The notes: generated from the letters alone by a model not told the origin. Shown: positions 34,856 to 44,134, numbered from the stretch's first letter. The stretch: DNA of 64,000 nucleotides from Streptomyces sp. ISL-94 (GCF_018614075.1 NZ_JAGGOZ010000009.1:33028-97027); one strand, 5' to 3'. Program-made: numbers and translations.

Positions 34856-36385
34856 ATGGCAGACGACTACCTCGTACGCATCGGCAAGCTCATCCGTGAC
34901 GCCCGGCAGCACCGGGGCTGGACACAGAGTCAGCTGGCCGACGCGCTCGGCACCAGCCAGAGCGCCGTGAACCGGATCGAGCGCGGCAATCAGAACATCA
35001 GCCTTGAGATGATCGCCCGAATCGGTGAAGCTCTCGACAGCGAGATCGTCTCCCTCGGCTACGCCGGCCCGATGCATCTGCGGGTCGTCGGCGGCCGCCG
35101 GCTGTCCGGCGCCATCGACGTCAAGACGAGCAAGAACGCCTGTGTCGCCCTGCTGTGCGCCTCCCTCCTCAACAACGGCCGTACGGTCCTGAGGCGGGTG
35201 GCCCGTATCGAGGAGGTCTACCGCCTCCTCGAGGTGCTGAACTCCATCGGCGTGCGCACCCGCTGGATCAACGACGGCGTGGACCTGGAGCTCATCCCGC
35301 CGGCCCGCATCGACATGGACGCCATGGACGCGGACGCCGCCCGCCGGACCCGCAGCATCATCATGTTCCTGGGCCCCCTGCTGCACCGGATGGACCAGTT
35401 CCGCCTCCCGTACGCCGGCGGCTGCGACCTCGGCACCCGCACCATCGAGCCCCACATGATCGCCCTGCGCCGCTTCGGCCTGGACATCACCGCGACCGAG
35501 GGCATCTACCACGCCAAGGTCGAGGCCGGAGTCTCCCCGGACCGCCCGATCGTGCTGACCGAGCGCGGGGACACCGTCACCGAGAACGCGCTCCTGGCCG
35601 CCGCCCGGCACGACGGCGTCACGGTCATCCGCAACGCCTCCTCCAACTACATGGTCCAGGACCTGTGCTTCTTCCTGGAGGCGCTCGGCGTCAAGGTCGA
35701 GGGCGTCGGCACCACCACGCTCACCGTCCACGGCGTCCCGAACATCGACGTGGACGTGGACTACTCCCCCTCCGAGGACCCGGTCGAGGCGATGAGCCTG
35801 CTCGCCGCCGCGGTCGTCACGGAGTCGGAGCTGACCATCCGCAGGGTTCCGATCGAGTTCATGGAGATCGAGCTCGCGGTCCTGGAGGAGATGGGCCTGG
35901 ACCACGACCGCTCGGCGGAGTACACCGCCGACAACGGCCGCACCCGCCTGGTCGACCTCACGGTCCGCCCCTCCAAGCTCCAAGCCCCGATCGACAAGAT
36001 CCACCCGATGCCGTTCCCCGGGCTGAACATCGACAACGTCCCGTTCTTCGCGGCCATCGCCGCCGTCGCCCAGGGCCAGACCCTGATCCACGACTGGGTG
36101 TACGACAACCGCGCGATCTACCTCACCGACCTCAACCGCCTCGGCGGCCGCCTCCAACTCCTGGACCCCCACCGCGTCCTGGTCGAGGGCCCCACCCGCT
36201 GGCGCGCGGCAGAGATGATGTGCCCCCCGGCTCTCCGCCCGGCGGTGGTCGTCCTCCTGGCGATGATGGCAGCCGAGGGCACCTCGGTACTCCGCAACGT
36301 CTACGTCATCAACCGCGGCTACGAGGAACTGGCCGAGCGCCTCAACTCGGTGGGCGCCCAGATCGAAATCTTCCGCGACATCTGA
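34856..36385 (+). CDS. murA: XRE helix-turn-helix fused to UDP-N-acetylglucosamine 1-carboxyvinyltransferase (second MurA)
   Basis: 509 residues. The first about 70 form an XRE-type HTH (LIRDARQHRGWTQSQLADAL, GTSQSAVNRIERG). The rest is a MurA/EPSP-synthase fold. Lys93 lies in SKNACVALL and Cys190 in YAGGCDLGTRTIEPH, the positions of the phosphoenolpyruvate-binding Lys22 and Cys115 of E. coli MurA. Because Cys is kept, the enzyme should be fosfomycin-sensitive. MurA makes enolpyruvyl-UDP-GlcNAc, the first committed step of peptidoglycan precursor synthesis. The ATG at 34856 lacks a good ribosome site. A palindrome lies just upstream and a strong terminator just downstream. Streptomycetes typically carry this as a second murA. 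Confidence 0.92.
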   Translation: MADDYLVRIGKLIRDARQHRGWTQSQLADALGTSQSAVNRIERGNQNISLEMIARIGEALDSEIVSLGYAGPMHLRVVGGRRLSGAIDVKTSKNACVALLCASLLNNGRTVLRRVARIEEVYRLLEVLNSIGVRTRWINDGVDLELIPPARIDMDAMDADAARRTRSIIMFLGPLLHRMDQFRLPYAGGCDLGTRTIEPHMIALRRFGLDITATEGIYHAKVEAGVSPDRPIVLTERGDTVTENALLAAARHDGVTVIRNASSNYMVQDLCFFLEALGVKVEGVGTTTLTVHGVPNIDVDVDYSPSEDPVEAMSLLAAAVVTESELTIRRVPIEFMEIELAVLEEMGLDHDRSAEYTADNGRTRLVDLTVRPSKLQAPIDKIHPMPFPGLNIDNVPFFAAIAAVAQGQTLIHDWVYDNRAIYLTDLNRLGGRLQLLDPHRVLVEGPTRWRAAEMMCPPALRPAVVVLLAMMAAEGTSVLRNVYVINRGYEELAERLNSVGAQIEIFRDI

Positions 36386-36436
36386 GCCTGCGGCCCGCAG
36401 GACCGCTGACGGCCGGTCAGCCGCAACTCCACACTT

Positions 36437-36479
36437 CGAAGGCCCCGTTGCTGCTCACCTCCGAGCAGCGGGGCCTTCG
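36437..36479 (+). terminator. Terminator after murA2
   Basis: CGAAGGCCCC and GCTGCTC pair with GAGCAGC and GGGGCCTTCG around an ACCTCC loop. It lies 50 bases after the stop. Confidence 0.85.
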
Positions 36480-36601
36480 TCATGCGCCGCGGGACAGGAT
36501 CAGGCCCATCGGCAACCGGGCCGCTCGTCACCGGATCGAGGGAGTGCTGGCCGCCCTTCCGGGTCGGTAGGGTGCTGATCCTGTTCGACGGAGGTACGAC
36601 G

Positions 36602-36697
36602 ATGAACCCCGAAGACGAACCCCTCGCCGCCCCATGGACCGCCCGCCGTGAACGACGGCTCCGCAAGCCGACCAGCGCCGACGGGAGTTCCCGTTGA
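36602..36697 (+). CDS. Short upstream ORF, 31 residues, coupled to the methyltransferase gene
   Basis: An ATG with GGAGG 7 bases upstream opens a 31-codon frame whose TGA overlaps the TTG start of the next gene (TTGA). The product is charged (ending TARRERRLRKPTSADGSSR) and not recognised. It may be a coupling leader peptide or the trimmed start of a lost gene. Confidence 0.4.
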   Translation: MNPEDEPLAAPWTARRERRLRKPTSADGSSR

Positions 36698-37335
36698 ACA
36701 ACTACTGGGACACGTACGCCGAAGGGTGGGGCGTGGTCGAATGGGACGACGCCGAATTCCGCGGATGGACGCAGTACGAGGGTCACGGCCCCGGCCTGGA
36801 CTTGCTCGGCGCACCCGCCAGTGTGCTGGAGCTGGGATGCGGTGACGCGTTGGAACTGGTGCTCTTCGCCCGCCAAGGCATTCCCGTGACCGGCCTGGAC
36901 CTCGCTCCGGCGCACGTGGACCGCGCCCGGAAGCGGTGCGCAGGACTGCCCGCGCGGTTCTTCCAGCAGGACGCCACCGCATTCCTCACGCGTACGGACG
37001 AGGCTTTCGACGCGGTGAGCTCCCGCTTCGGGGCGGTGTGGTTCACCAACCCCCGCGAACTGCTGCCGCTGATCCGCAAGAGGCTCACGCCGAAGGGCAT
37101 CCTGCTCTTCACGCACGGGCCGGCGGTGGACGGCTGTTACGGCCCACAGGGGATGTATCCGGGGGCCCTCCGGGGGCGGCCCATCGCGGTCAAGCGGTGG
37201 TCGTACACGCCGCAGATGTACGAGGAGATGCTGGCGGAGGCGGGGTTCGGCCGCGTGGAGGCCCAGGTGCTGGAGGCCCCCGACCCACTCGACCTCGGCA
37301 CGCTCATGGTCCGGGCCTGGGTGGAGGCGGCGTGA
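36694..37335 (+). CDS. SAM-dependent methyltransferase
   Basis: 213-residue class I methyltransferase. Motif I is SVLELGCGDALELVLFARQG, followed by the acidic GLDLAPAHVDRARKR (motif II), FDAVSSRFGAVWF (motif IV) and LTPKGILLFTHGP (motif VI). The TTG start at 36694 is supported by GGGAG 6 bases upstream and by the overlap with the short upstream ORF. Its stop overlaps the GTG of the truncated Nudix frame. The N-terminus NNYWDTYAEGWGVVEWDD is typical for small-molecule methyltransferases. The substrate is unknown. Confidence 0.82.
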   Translation: MNNYWDTYAEGWGVVEWDDAEFRGWTQYEGHGPGLDLLGAPASVLELGCGDALELVLFARQGIPVTGLDLAPAHVDRARKRCAGLPARFFQQDATAFLTRTDEAFDAVSSRFGAVWFTNPRELLPLIRKRLTPKGILLFTHGPAVDGCYGPQGMYPGALRGRPIAVKRWSYTPQMYEEMLAEAGFGRVEAQVLEAPDPLDLGTLMVRAWVEAA

Positions 37336-37541
37336 CCTCCGCCTGGCTCCCGCCCGGGCAGTACATCGAGACCATCGCCCGCGCGACCTCGTACGCCTGC
37401 CTCTACTTCACCGACACCCGCGGCCGGCCCGTCCAGCTGCGCGCCACCAACTCCACCGAGGTCTGGCAGTGGCCGGGCGGGAACATGGATCCCGGGGAGA
37501 CGCCGTGGGAGTGCGCCGTGCGCGAGTGCCTGGAGGGGTAG
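37332..37541 (+). pseudogene. Truncated Nudix hydrolase
   Basis: The 69-codon frame starts with a GTG overlapping the methyltransferase stop. It reads AWLPPGQYIETIARATSYAC, then the first half of the Nudix box (GGNMDPGETPWECAVRECLE). The box should continue E-x-G-hydrophobic, but the frame stops after one Gly. Family members have about 150-170 residues, so the catalytic EE pair and the rest of the fold are missing. A run of eight G follows the stop, suggesting a deletion or slippage event. Confidence 0.7.
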
Positions 37542-37647
37542 CGGGGGGGGCGACCGGTGGGTTTCGGCCTGATGGGGTGGTCGTCCTCGCCATCACGCTG
37601 GGGGGACCGGCAGAATCGGGGGGTTGGGACGGGACGAGGGGGCGGAC

Positions 37648-39033
37648 ATGGCAGTCGGTACGGGCGCAGGGGTCGGTGCGGAGGTTCCCGCACTGGCGGG
37701 GGTGCCGTTGCTGGGGTCGCTCTTCGAGCTGAAGTCGGACTCGCTCGGCACCTACCTGCGGGCGCAGCACCGGCACGGCGACGTCGTACGGATCACCGCC
37801 GGCCCGCCCGGGCTGCGCGTCGAGCTGTACTGCGTCTTCTCCGCGGAGGGCGCGCAGCAGGTGCTCGCCTCGGAGTCGGCCAACTTCCGCAAGGACAACC
37901 CCTTCTACCAGGAGGTCCGCGACTCTTTCGGCAACGGGCTGCTGACCAGTCAGGACGAGGACTACCTGCGCCAGCGCCGTCTGGTGCAGCCGCTGTTCAC
38001 CCGGCGCCGGGTGGACGGTTACACGGAGGCCGTCGCCGCCGAGACCGCGTCGGTCGTCGACGCCTGGGAGCAGGCCCCCGACGGGATCGTCGACGTCTCC
38101 GAGCAGATGATGCGCCTCGCCCTGCGCGCGGTCGCCCGGATCCTCTTCGGCACCGACGTGGAGGCCACCGTCGACGTGGTCGACCGGTGTTTTCCGGTCA
38201 TCACCGAGTACGTGCTGCGCCGCGGCTACTCCCCCGCCAACTTCCCCCGTAGCTGGCCGACTCCGGCCAACAAGCGGGCGGCGGCCGCGATGGACGAGCT
38301 CTATGCGGTGTGCGACGAGATCATCGGCGAGCGGCGGGCCGCGTCCGCCGCCGAAGGCCCCGGCGAGGATCTGCTGACGCTGCTCGCCGCCGCGAAGAGC
38401 TCGGACGACGGGGAGTTCGACGCCTCCGAGCTGCGCGACCAGGTGCTGATCTTCCTTCTCGCCGGGCACGAGACGACCGCCACCTCCCTCTCCTTCGCCC
38501 TGCACCTGCTCGCCCGCCACCCCGAGGAGCAGAGCCGGGCCCGCGAGGAGATCTCCCGGGTCCTGGGTGACCGTACGCCCGAGGCCGCCGACCTGGACCG
38601 GCTCCCGTACCTCACCCAGGTCCTCAAGGAGGCCATGCGGCTCTACCCGGCCGCCCCGGTCATCGGCCGCAAGGCCGTCGCCGCCACCGAGATCGGCGGC
38701 CACACCGTCCCCGCGGGCGCGGACGTGATATTGGCGCCGTGGGTGACACACCGCCATCCCCGCTACTGGCCCGACCCGGACCGTTTCGACCCGGAGCGCT
38801 TCGCGCCGGAGGCGGAGGCGGCCCGGCCGCGCTACGCCTGGTTCCCCTTCGGCGGCGGCCCGCGCGCCTGCATCGGGCAGCACTTCTCGATGCTGGAGTC
38901 GGTGATCGCGCTGGCGATGATCCTGCGGACGTACGAGTTCGAGGCCGTGGACACCGACATCCCGGTCAGCGCCGGAATCACCCTGCGGACGGACGGCCCG
39001 GCGCGCTGCCGGGTCCGTCGCTTGGACGGCTAG
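37648..39033 (+). CDS. Cytochrome P450
   Basis: 461-residue monooxygenase. The I-helix oxygen-activation motif is AGHETTATSL. The K-helix ExxR is KEAMRLYP, and the PERF-like region is DRFDPERFAPE. The heme-ligand motif is FPFGGGPRACIGQHFSMLE, with Cys408. The sequence is of the eukaryote-like class (IGRKAVAATEIGGHTVPAGA), which usually oxidises fatty acids or terpenes. The ATG at 37648 is chosen over the longer frame because GGGGGCGG lies directly upstream. No ferredoxin or reductase gene is adjacent. It stands alone, so it is not clearly part of a biosynthetic cluster. Confidence 0.9.
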   Translation: MAVGTGAGVGAEVPALAGVPLLGSLFELKSDSLGTYLRAQHRHGDVVRITAGPPGLRVELYCVFSAEGAQQVLASESANFRKDNPFYQEVRDSFGNGLLTSQDEDYLRQRRLVQPLFTRRRVDGYTEAVAAETASVVDAWEQAPDGIVDVSEQMMRLALRAVARILFGTDVEATVDVVDRCFPVITEYVLRRGYSPANFPRSWPTPANKRAAAAMDELYAVCDEIIGERRAASAAEGPGEDLLTLLAAAKSSDDGEFDASELRDQVLIFLLAGHETTATSLSFALHLLARHPEEQSRAREEISRVLGDRTPEAADLDRLPYLTQVLKEAMRLYPAAPVIGRKAVAATEIGGHTVPAGADVILAPWVTHRHPRYWPDPDRFDPERFAPEAEAARPRYAWFPFGGGPRACIGQHFSMLESVIALAMILRTYEFEAVDTDIPVSAGITLRTDGPARCRVRRLDG

Positions 39034-39056
39034 CGCCATCCGGCCATCATGACCGG

Positions 39057-39605
39057 ATGGACGAGGAGATTCCGGGGCGTTTGTCCCCTTACGCACGCCG
39101 ACCCGCGCGCGCGATGCTGCCCGGCTCGCCCGCCCCGGAGCGGCCGCTCCGCCGGGTCGGCGGCTTCTTCCTCTTCCGCTTCCTGACCGCGCTCCCCGAC
39201 GACCTCGCCGAGGCGGCGTCAGCGCTCGCCGACCCCTTCGAGCGTGCCGCCCGCCTGGTCGGGCGGCTCCTCCACGGCCCGGCCCTGTGGGGCGGCTGGG
39301 ACAGCGAGGCCGGCCGTCTCGCCCTGGCCCTGCACGGCTTCCACTGGACGCACTGGCACACCGAGACCCGGGGCCCGTACGGAACCTTCACCGCGGCCCC
39401 GGGCAAGGTCACCGTCCGCCCGCCCTGGCGGCGCGGCGACACCGCCCGCGAGTCCCGCTCCGCCGCCTGCACCCTGCGCCGTGTGCCATGGCTCCGGCGC
39501 CGCCCGGCCCGGGTGGACCTCGCCTTCGCGGACGGCTCCTGGCTGACCCTGCGCATGAACAGCCGGGCGGACGCGTCCCGCCTGCGCGCCGCGCTCGCCC
39601 GCTGA
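39057..39605 (+). CDS. Hypothetical protein, 182 residues
   Basis: An Arg/Ala/Pro-rich, probably cytoplasmic protein that I do not recognise. It contains GFFLFRFLTALPDDLAEAAS, HGFHWTHWHTETRGPYGTFT and WLTLRMNSRADASRLRAALA. The first hydrophobic part is too short for a membrane helix. Coding quality is good across the length. The start at 39057 is the nearest ATG in frame and has no clear ribosome site. It lies 24 bases after the P450 stop, so co-transcription is likely. A strong hairpin follows. Confidence 0.65.
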   Translation: MDEEIPGRLSPYARRPARAMLPGSPAPERPLRRVGGFFLFRFLTALPDDLAEAASALADPFERAARLVGRLLHGPALWGGWDSEAGRLALALHGFHWTHWHTETRGPYGTFTAAPGKVTVRPPWRRGDTARESRSAACTLRRVPWLRRRPARVDLAFADGSWLTLRMNSRADASRLRAALAR

Positions 39606-39633
39606 CCAGGCGCGGTCGGCCCGCTCGGGCTCA

Positions 39634-39672
39634 CCTCCTGGCCTCCGGGACGTGAGCCCGGAGGCCAGGAGG
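39634..39672. terminator. Bidirectional terminator
   Basis: A perfect 16-base stem CCTCCTGGCCTCCGGG with its complement around a 7-base loop, between two convergent genes. Confidence 0.9.
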
Positions 39673-39720
39673 CTTGGAGAGCTGCCGGCAGGGCCCGACA
39701 AGCCGTCGGTCAGGGGACGG

Positions 39721-40149
39721 TCAGGGGCGGACGTAGGGACGGGTCATGATCTCCATGTTGTGGCCGTCCGGATCGTCGAAGTACGCGCCGCGACCGCCGA
39801 ACAGGCGGTTGATCTGGCGGGGTTCGGTATGGCTGGGGTCGGCGTAGTAGGTGACCCCGACCGCTTCCAGACGGGCGATCATGGTGTCGAACTGCTCGTC
39901 CGGCACGAGGAACGCGTAGTGCTGCGACTGGATCGGCTCGTCACGCTTCTCGTAGTAGTCGAGCGTCACGCCGTTGCCGAGGTCGACGGGAAGGAACGGC
40001 CCGAATGGAGCGCCGACCTCCAACCCCATGACCACGGCCAGGAACTCGGCCGACAGCTGCCGGTCCCTGGCATAGACGGCGGTGTGATTCAACTGGACAG
40101 AGGTCGTCGGCAGTGCGGATGCGCACGGGTACTGCTGTTCGTTCGGCAT
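39721..40149 (-). CDS. VOC-family (glyoxalase/dioxygenase fold) protein
   Basis: 142-residue small protein with the two beta-alpha-beta-beta-beta repeats of the VOC fold. A metal His lies in QLNHTAVYARD, a second His in QSQHYAFLVP, and a Glu in PDGHNMEIMTRP, so a metal site is probable. Members include glyoxalases, ring-cleavage dioxygenases and antibiotic-binding proteins. The present one cannot be assigned further. The 263 bases upstream, up to the convergently placed MFS stop, hold only a TAGTGATCATCAC-like palindrome near 40321 and no gene. Confidence 0.75.
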   Translation of the reverse strand: MPNEQQYPCASALPTTSVQLNHTAVYARDRQLSAEFLAVVMGLEVGAPFGPFLPVDLGNGVTLDYYEKRDEPIQSQHYAFLVPDEQFDTMIARLEAVGVTYYADPSHTEPRQINRLFGGRGAYFDDPDGHNMEIMTRPYVRP

Positions 40150-40412
40150 GTGGTGTGTGTCTCCGGTCTCGGGATCCGCTGGGAGGGGCGCCTCATGGGG
40201 GCGCCGGGCAGAAGACTCGGAAAGGGAGGCGGGGCTCTTGCCCGCCTCGCGCTCACGCCGAGGCCGGGAGCCTTACTCGTGCATGGCTCATGGCCGACCC
40301 GGCAGTCACCCGACTGATTTTAGTGATCATCACGGGCCGAGGCAACACCCCTTCCTCGGTTGTGCTTCACCATCAGCCAGCAGAACTCGGCCTGGTAGCA
40401 CCGCCATTGCCC

Positions 40413-41990
40413 CTAGATCCGGTCGGCGCTCGGCGTGTGGTTGCCCTGGAGTCGTTCGAGGTCCGAGGGCCGGACCTGGATGGCGAGCAGTGCGATGACC
40501 GCGCCGACCAGGGTGAACACCGCCGCCGCCACGAAGGCCGCGGATACGCCCGCGGCGAGGACCTGGTCGCCCCAGGGTTTCGGGAGCTGTCCGGTGCGCT
40601 CGAAGAAGGACCGCTGCCCGGGGTTGGCCGTGCGGAGGAAGAGCGGCGCCTGGTCCTTGGCCTCGTTGCGGCTGGCCGTACCGAAGACGGTCACCAGGAT
40701 CGACAGGCCGAGCGAGCCGCCCACCTGCTGCATCGAGTTGAGCAGCCCGGACGCCGCGCCCGACTCCCGGTCGGGGACGTTGGACAGGGCCATCAGGGTC
40801 AGCGAGACGAACTGCAGTCCCATGCCGGTGCCGAACAGCAGGATGGGGCCGAAGATGCTGCCCAGGTACGTGGAGTGGATGTCGGTCAGCGTCAGCCAGG
40901 CGAGTCCGGCCGCGCAGCACAGCGCGCCGGCGACCATGAAGGGCTTGGGCCCGTACTTCGGCAGCAGTTGGGACGCGGTCGCGGCGGCCAGCGCGACCAT
41001 GACGCTGACCGGCAGGAAGGCGAGCCCGGCGCGTAGCGGGCTGAAGCCCAGCACGTTCTGCACGAACAGGGTCAGGAAGAAGAACATGCCGAAGATCGCG
41101 CAGGCGAGGAAGAGCATGATCCCGTACGTGCCCGCCCGGTTGCGGTCGGCGAACATGTGCAGCGGGGTGATCGGCTGCGGCGAGCGCCGCTCGTTGAGGA
41201 CGAACAGGGTCAGCAGGACCACGGCGGCGCCGAAGGAGCCGAGGGTCCAGCCGTCGCGCCAGCCTTCCTGAGAGGCGCGGATGAAGCCGTAGACGAGTGC
41301 GACCATGCCGCCGGTGCCCAGCAGTGCGCCCGGGAAGTCGAAGTGTCCGGGGTGGCGTTCGGACTCGCGGATGACCCTCGATCCCAGGAGGGCGATCGCC
41401 AGGGCGATGGGGACGTTGACGAAGAGCACCCAGCGCCAGTTGAGCCATTCGACGAGGACGCCGCCCGCGAGCAGGCCGATCGCGCCGCCGCCGGCCGAGA
41501 CTCCGGCGAACACGCCGAAGGCGCGGTTGCGGGCCGGTCCTTCGCGGAAGGTGGTGGTGATCAGCGCGAGGGCGGTCGGGGAGGCGATGGCTCCGCCGAC
41601 GCCCTGGAGGGCTCGGGCGGCCATCAACTGGCCCGCGTTCTGGGCCAGTCCGCCGAGGAGAGAGGCCACCCCGAAGAGCAGGACGCCGAAGATGAAGACG
41701 CGCTTGCGGCCGAGGATGTCACCGGCGCGGCCGCCGAGGAGCAACAGGCCGCCGAAGGCGAGGGTGTAGGCGTTGACGACCCAGGAGAGGCTCTCGGTGG
41801 AGAAGTCGAGGGCGGTCTGGATGTGCGGCAGCGCGATGTTCACGATGGTGATGTCGAGGACCACCATGAGCTGGCAGGAGGCGATGACGAACAGGGCGAT
41901 CCCGTTCCCGCTCCCTCGGACCTTGCCGTCGGTCCCGGTGCTGGTCGGCGTTGCGTTCGGGTCCACCCTCTCGACGCTAAGCCCGGACAC
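40413..41990 (-). CDS. MFS transporter, DHA2 (EmrB/QacA) drug-exporter type
   Basis: 525 residues with about 14 hydrophobic helices. Motif A appears in GGRAGDILGRKRVF. The first helix has MVVLDITIVNIALPHIQ, and motif C-like GAIGLLAGGVLVEWLNWRWV is characteristic of proton antiporters. These proteins export drugs or natural products. The GTG at 41990 is the longest start, but has no ribosome site, so translation may be leaderless; a GTG at 41967 is an alternative. The gene is divergent from the DPP-IV-like peptidase with only 59 bases between, and the GntR-type motif there could affect both. Confidence 0.87.
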   Translation of the reverse strand: MSGLSVERVDPNATPTSTGTDGKVRGSGNGIALFVIASCQLMVVLDITIVNIALPHIQTALDFSTESLSWVVNAYTLAFGGLLLLGGRAGDILGRKRVFIFGVLLFGVASLLGGLAQNAGQLMAARALQGVGGAIASPTALALITTTFREGPARNRAFGVFAGVSAGGGAIGLLAGGVLVEWLNWRWVLFVNVPIALAIALLGSRVIRESERHPGHFDFPGALLGTGGMVALVYGFIRASQEGWRDGWTLGSFGAAVVLLTLFVLNERRSPQPITPLHMFADRNRAGTYGIMLFLACAIFGMFFFLTLFVQNVLGFSPLRAGLAFLPVSVMVALAAATASQLLPKYGPKPFMVAGALCCAAGLAWLTLTDIHSTYLGSIFGPILLFGTGMGLQFVSLTLMALSNVPDRESGAASGLLNSMQQVGGSLGLSILVTVFGTASRNEAKDQAPLFLRTANPGQRSFFERTGQLPKPWGDQVLAAGVSAAFVAAAVFTLVGAVIALLAIQVRPSDLERLQGNHTPSADRI

Positions 41991-42020
41991 GTGGCGTCAC
42001 CACTCGAACGGCCTAGGCGG

Positions 42021-42039
42021 TGTGACATTTCACATGTCA
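42021..42039. promoter_or_regulatory. Operator motif, site 1 (before the DPP-IV-like gene)
   Basis: TGTGACATTTCAC (42021-42033) forms part of the inverted repeat TGACAT-N5-ATGTCA (42023-42039). It lies 11 bases before the peptidase ATG and 31 bases from the MFS start. It is the most symmetrical of the six sites. Confidence 0.65.
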
Positions 42040-42049
42040 AACTGCGGGC

Positions 42050-44128
42050 ATGGATGACTTCCTCAGGCTCTCCGCGAGCACGGCCCGATTCACCTACGGC
42101 GCCCCGCGGGCCTTCGCTTTCGGGGCCGACGGCCGGCTGCTCTGGTTCCTCCGCTCGACCGGGCCCACCGACCCGGTGGACAGCCTCTGGGTCCTCGACA
42201 CCGCCACCGGTGCCGAGGCCCTGGTTGCCGATCCCCGCGAACTGTGCCCCGAGCCCGGCCCCCTCCCCACCGCCGAGCGCCGGCTGCGCGAGCGCACCCG
42301 GCTGGCCGCCGACGGCATCGGCTCGTACGCGCTCTCCGGCGACGGCCGGCGCGCCGTCTTCGCGCTCTACGGGCAGCTCTACGGGGCCTCGGTCGACGAG
42401 CCCGGGCAGCCCGCCGAGCCCGGGAAGCCCGAGGAGATCCCTGCGGCCGGTCCCGCCGTGGACCCCCGCCCGAACGCCGACGGCTCCCGCACCGCCTACG
42501 TGACCGGCGATGCCCTGTACGTGACCCCGGGCGGCCGGGTCAGCCCCGCCGACGGGGCCCGCTGGGGGCTCGCCGAGTTCGCCGCCGCCGAGGAGCTGGG
42601 CCGCAGCCGAGGGCACTGGTGGTCCCCGGACGGGGTCACCCTGCTCGCCGCCCGCGTCGACGAAACAGCCCTCCAGCGGCGCTGGTTCGCCGACCCGGTG
42701 CACCCCGAGCTGCCGGCCGAGGACTTCGCGTACCCGGAGGCGGGCGGCCCCAACGCCGATGTCCAGCTGTGGGTGCTGGGCCCGGACGGGGCCCGGATAC
42801 GGCTGGACTGGGACGCCGAGACCTGCCCGTACGTCTCCGACGCGGGCTGGGAGTCCGAGACGGAGATCCTGCTGACCGTCCAGGACCGGCTCCAGCGCAC
42901 GGTGCTGCTGCTCTCCGCCGACCCCGCCAGCGGCCGTACCCGGGAGCTGTCCCGCACCGCGCACCCCCAGTGGGTGGGCCCCCTGGTCCCCGGCACCCCG
43001 GCCCGCCTCCCCGACGGGCGGATGCTGACCGCCGCCGACACCCCCGGCGGGGCCGCCCGCGCCCTCGCGGTCGACAGCGTGCCGATCACCGGCGACGGGA
43101 TCCAGGTCCGCGGCGTCGCCGGCGTCCACGAGGGCCGGCTGCTGATCACGGCCGGCCGGCGCGACCCTGCCGAACAGCAGGTGCTGCTGCTGGACCCCGA
43201 CGGCGGGGAGCCGGCCCCGGTCGCCGACGGGCCCGGGGTGCACAGCGTCCAGGCCTCGGCGGGGGCGCTGCTGCTGACCTCCGCCGACGCCGACGGGATC
43301 CGGCGTACCGTACGCACCCCCGACGGCCGGGAGTTCACGCCCGCCGACCTGTCGGAGCCGCTGCCCTACCGGGTGGTCCCGGTCCTGGAGCGGGTCACCG
43401 AGCACGGCGTACCCACCGCCCTCGTACTGCCCCGCGGCCACGTCCCCGGCCGGCGTCTGCCCGTGCTGATGGACAGCTACGGCGGCCCCGGCATGCAGGA
43501 CGTCTGCGCCGAGCCGCGCCGCTGGCAGGCCCGCCAGTGGTGGGCCGACCAGGGCTTCGCGGTGGTGACCGTCGACAACCGCGGCACCTCGTACGTCTCG
43601 CCCGCCTTCACCCACGCCATGTACCGCGGGTTCTCCGAAGTCACCCTGGAAGACCAGGTCGCGGCCCTCCACGCGCTCGCCGCCCGCCACACCGACCTCG
43701 ACCTCGGCCGGGTCGGCATCCGCGGCTGGTCCTACGGCGGCTACCTGTCGGCGATGGCGGTGCTGCGCCGCCCGGACGTCTTCCACGCCGCGGCGGCCGG
43801 GGCCGCGCCGACCGACTTCCGGCACTACGACACGGCGTACACCGAGCGGTATCTGGGCCTCCCCCAGGACCACCCCGAGGTGTACGAGCGAGACTCCCTG
43901 ATCGCCGACGCCCCCCGGCTCTCCCGCCCGCTCTTGCTGGTCACCGGCCTGGCGGACGACAACGTCCATCCCTCCCACACCCTGCGCCTCTCGCAGGCCC
44001 TGACGGACGCGGGCCGCGCGCACCAGCTGCTGGCGCTGCCCGGCGTCACCCACATGGCCCCGGGCGGGACGCGGGAGAAGATCATGGCGATGGAGCTGGA
44101 GTTCTTCCGCCGCGAACTGGGCGCGTGA
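42050..44128 (+). CDS. S9-family prolyl peptidase, dipeptidyl peptidase IV-like
   Basis: 692-residue serine peptidase. Residues 1-440 form a beta-propeller containing the double Glu (Glu181-Glu182, in FAAAEELGRSRGHWW) that in DPP-IV holds the free N-terminus of the substrate. The C-terminal alpha/beta hydrolase has Ser561 in GWSYGGY, Asp636-Asp637 in GLADDNVH and His668 in VTHMAPG. DPP-IV enzymes remove Xaa-Pro dipeptides from peptide N-termini, as needed for collagen peptides of the Gly-Pro-Hyp kind. No signal peptide is seen, so it should act inside the cell on imported peptides. It has its own operator motif and a terminator, next to the peptide importer operon. Confidence 0.87.
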   Translation: MDDFLRLSASTARFTYGAPRAFAFGADGRLLWFLRSTGPTDPVDSLWVLDTATGAEALVADPRELCPEPGPLPTAERRLRERTRLAADGIGSYALSGDGRRAVFALYGQLYGASVDEPGQPAEPGKPEEIPAAGPAVDPRPNADGSRTAYVTGDALYVTPGGRVSPADGARWGLAEFAAAEELGRSRGHWWSPDGVTLLAARVDETALQRRWFADPVHPELPAEDFAYPEAGGPNADVQLWVLGPDGARIRLDWDAETCPYVSDAGWESETEILLTVQDRLQRTVLLLSADPASGRTRELSRTAHPQWVGPLVPGTPARLPDGRMLTAADTPGGAARALAVDSVPITGDGIQVRGVAGVHEGRLLITAGRRDPAEQQVLLLDPDGGEPAPVADGPGVHSVQASAGALLLTSADADGIRRTVRTPDGREFTPADLSEPLPYRVVPVLERVTEHGVPTALVLPRGHVPGRRLPVLMDSYGGPGMQDVCAEPRRWQARQWWADQGFAVVTVDNRGTSYVSPAFTHAMYRGFSEVTLEDQVAALHALAARHTDLDLGRVGIRGWSYGGYLSAMAVLRRPDVFHAAAAGAAPTDFRHYDTAYTERYLGLPQDHPEVYERDSLIADAPRLSRPLLLVTGLADDNVHPSHTLRLSQALTDAGRAHQLLALPGVTHMAPGGTREKIMAMELEFFRRELGA

Positions 44129-44134
44129 ACCCGA

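Noticed and set aside
36602..39605. Natural-product cluster (methyltransferase, P450, small protein)
   Set aside because: No core synthase, no tailoring neighbours and a broken gene between; only coincidental adjacency can be shown.
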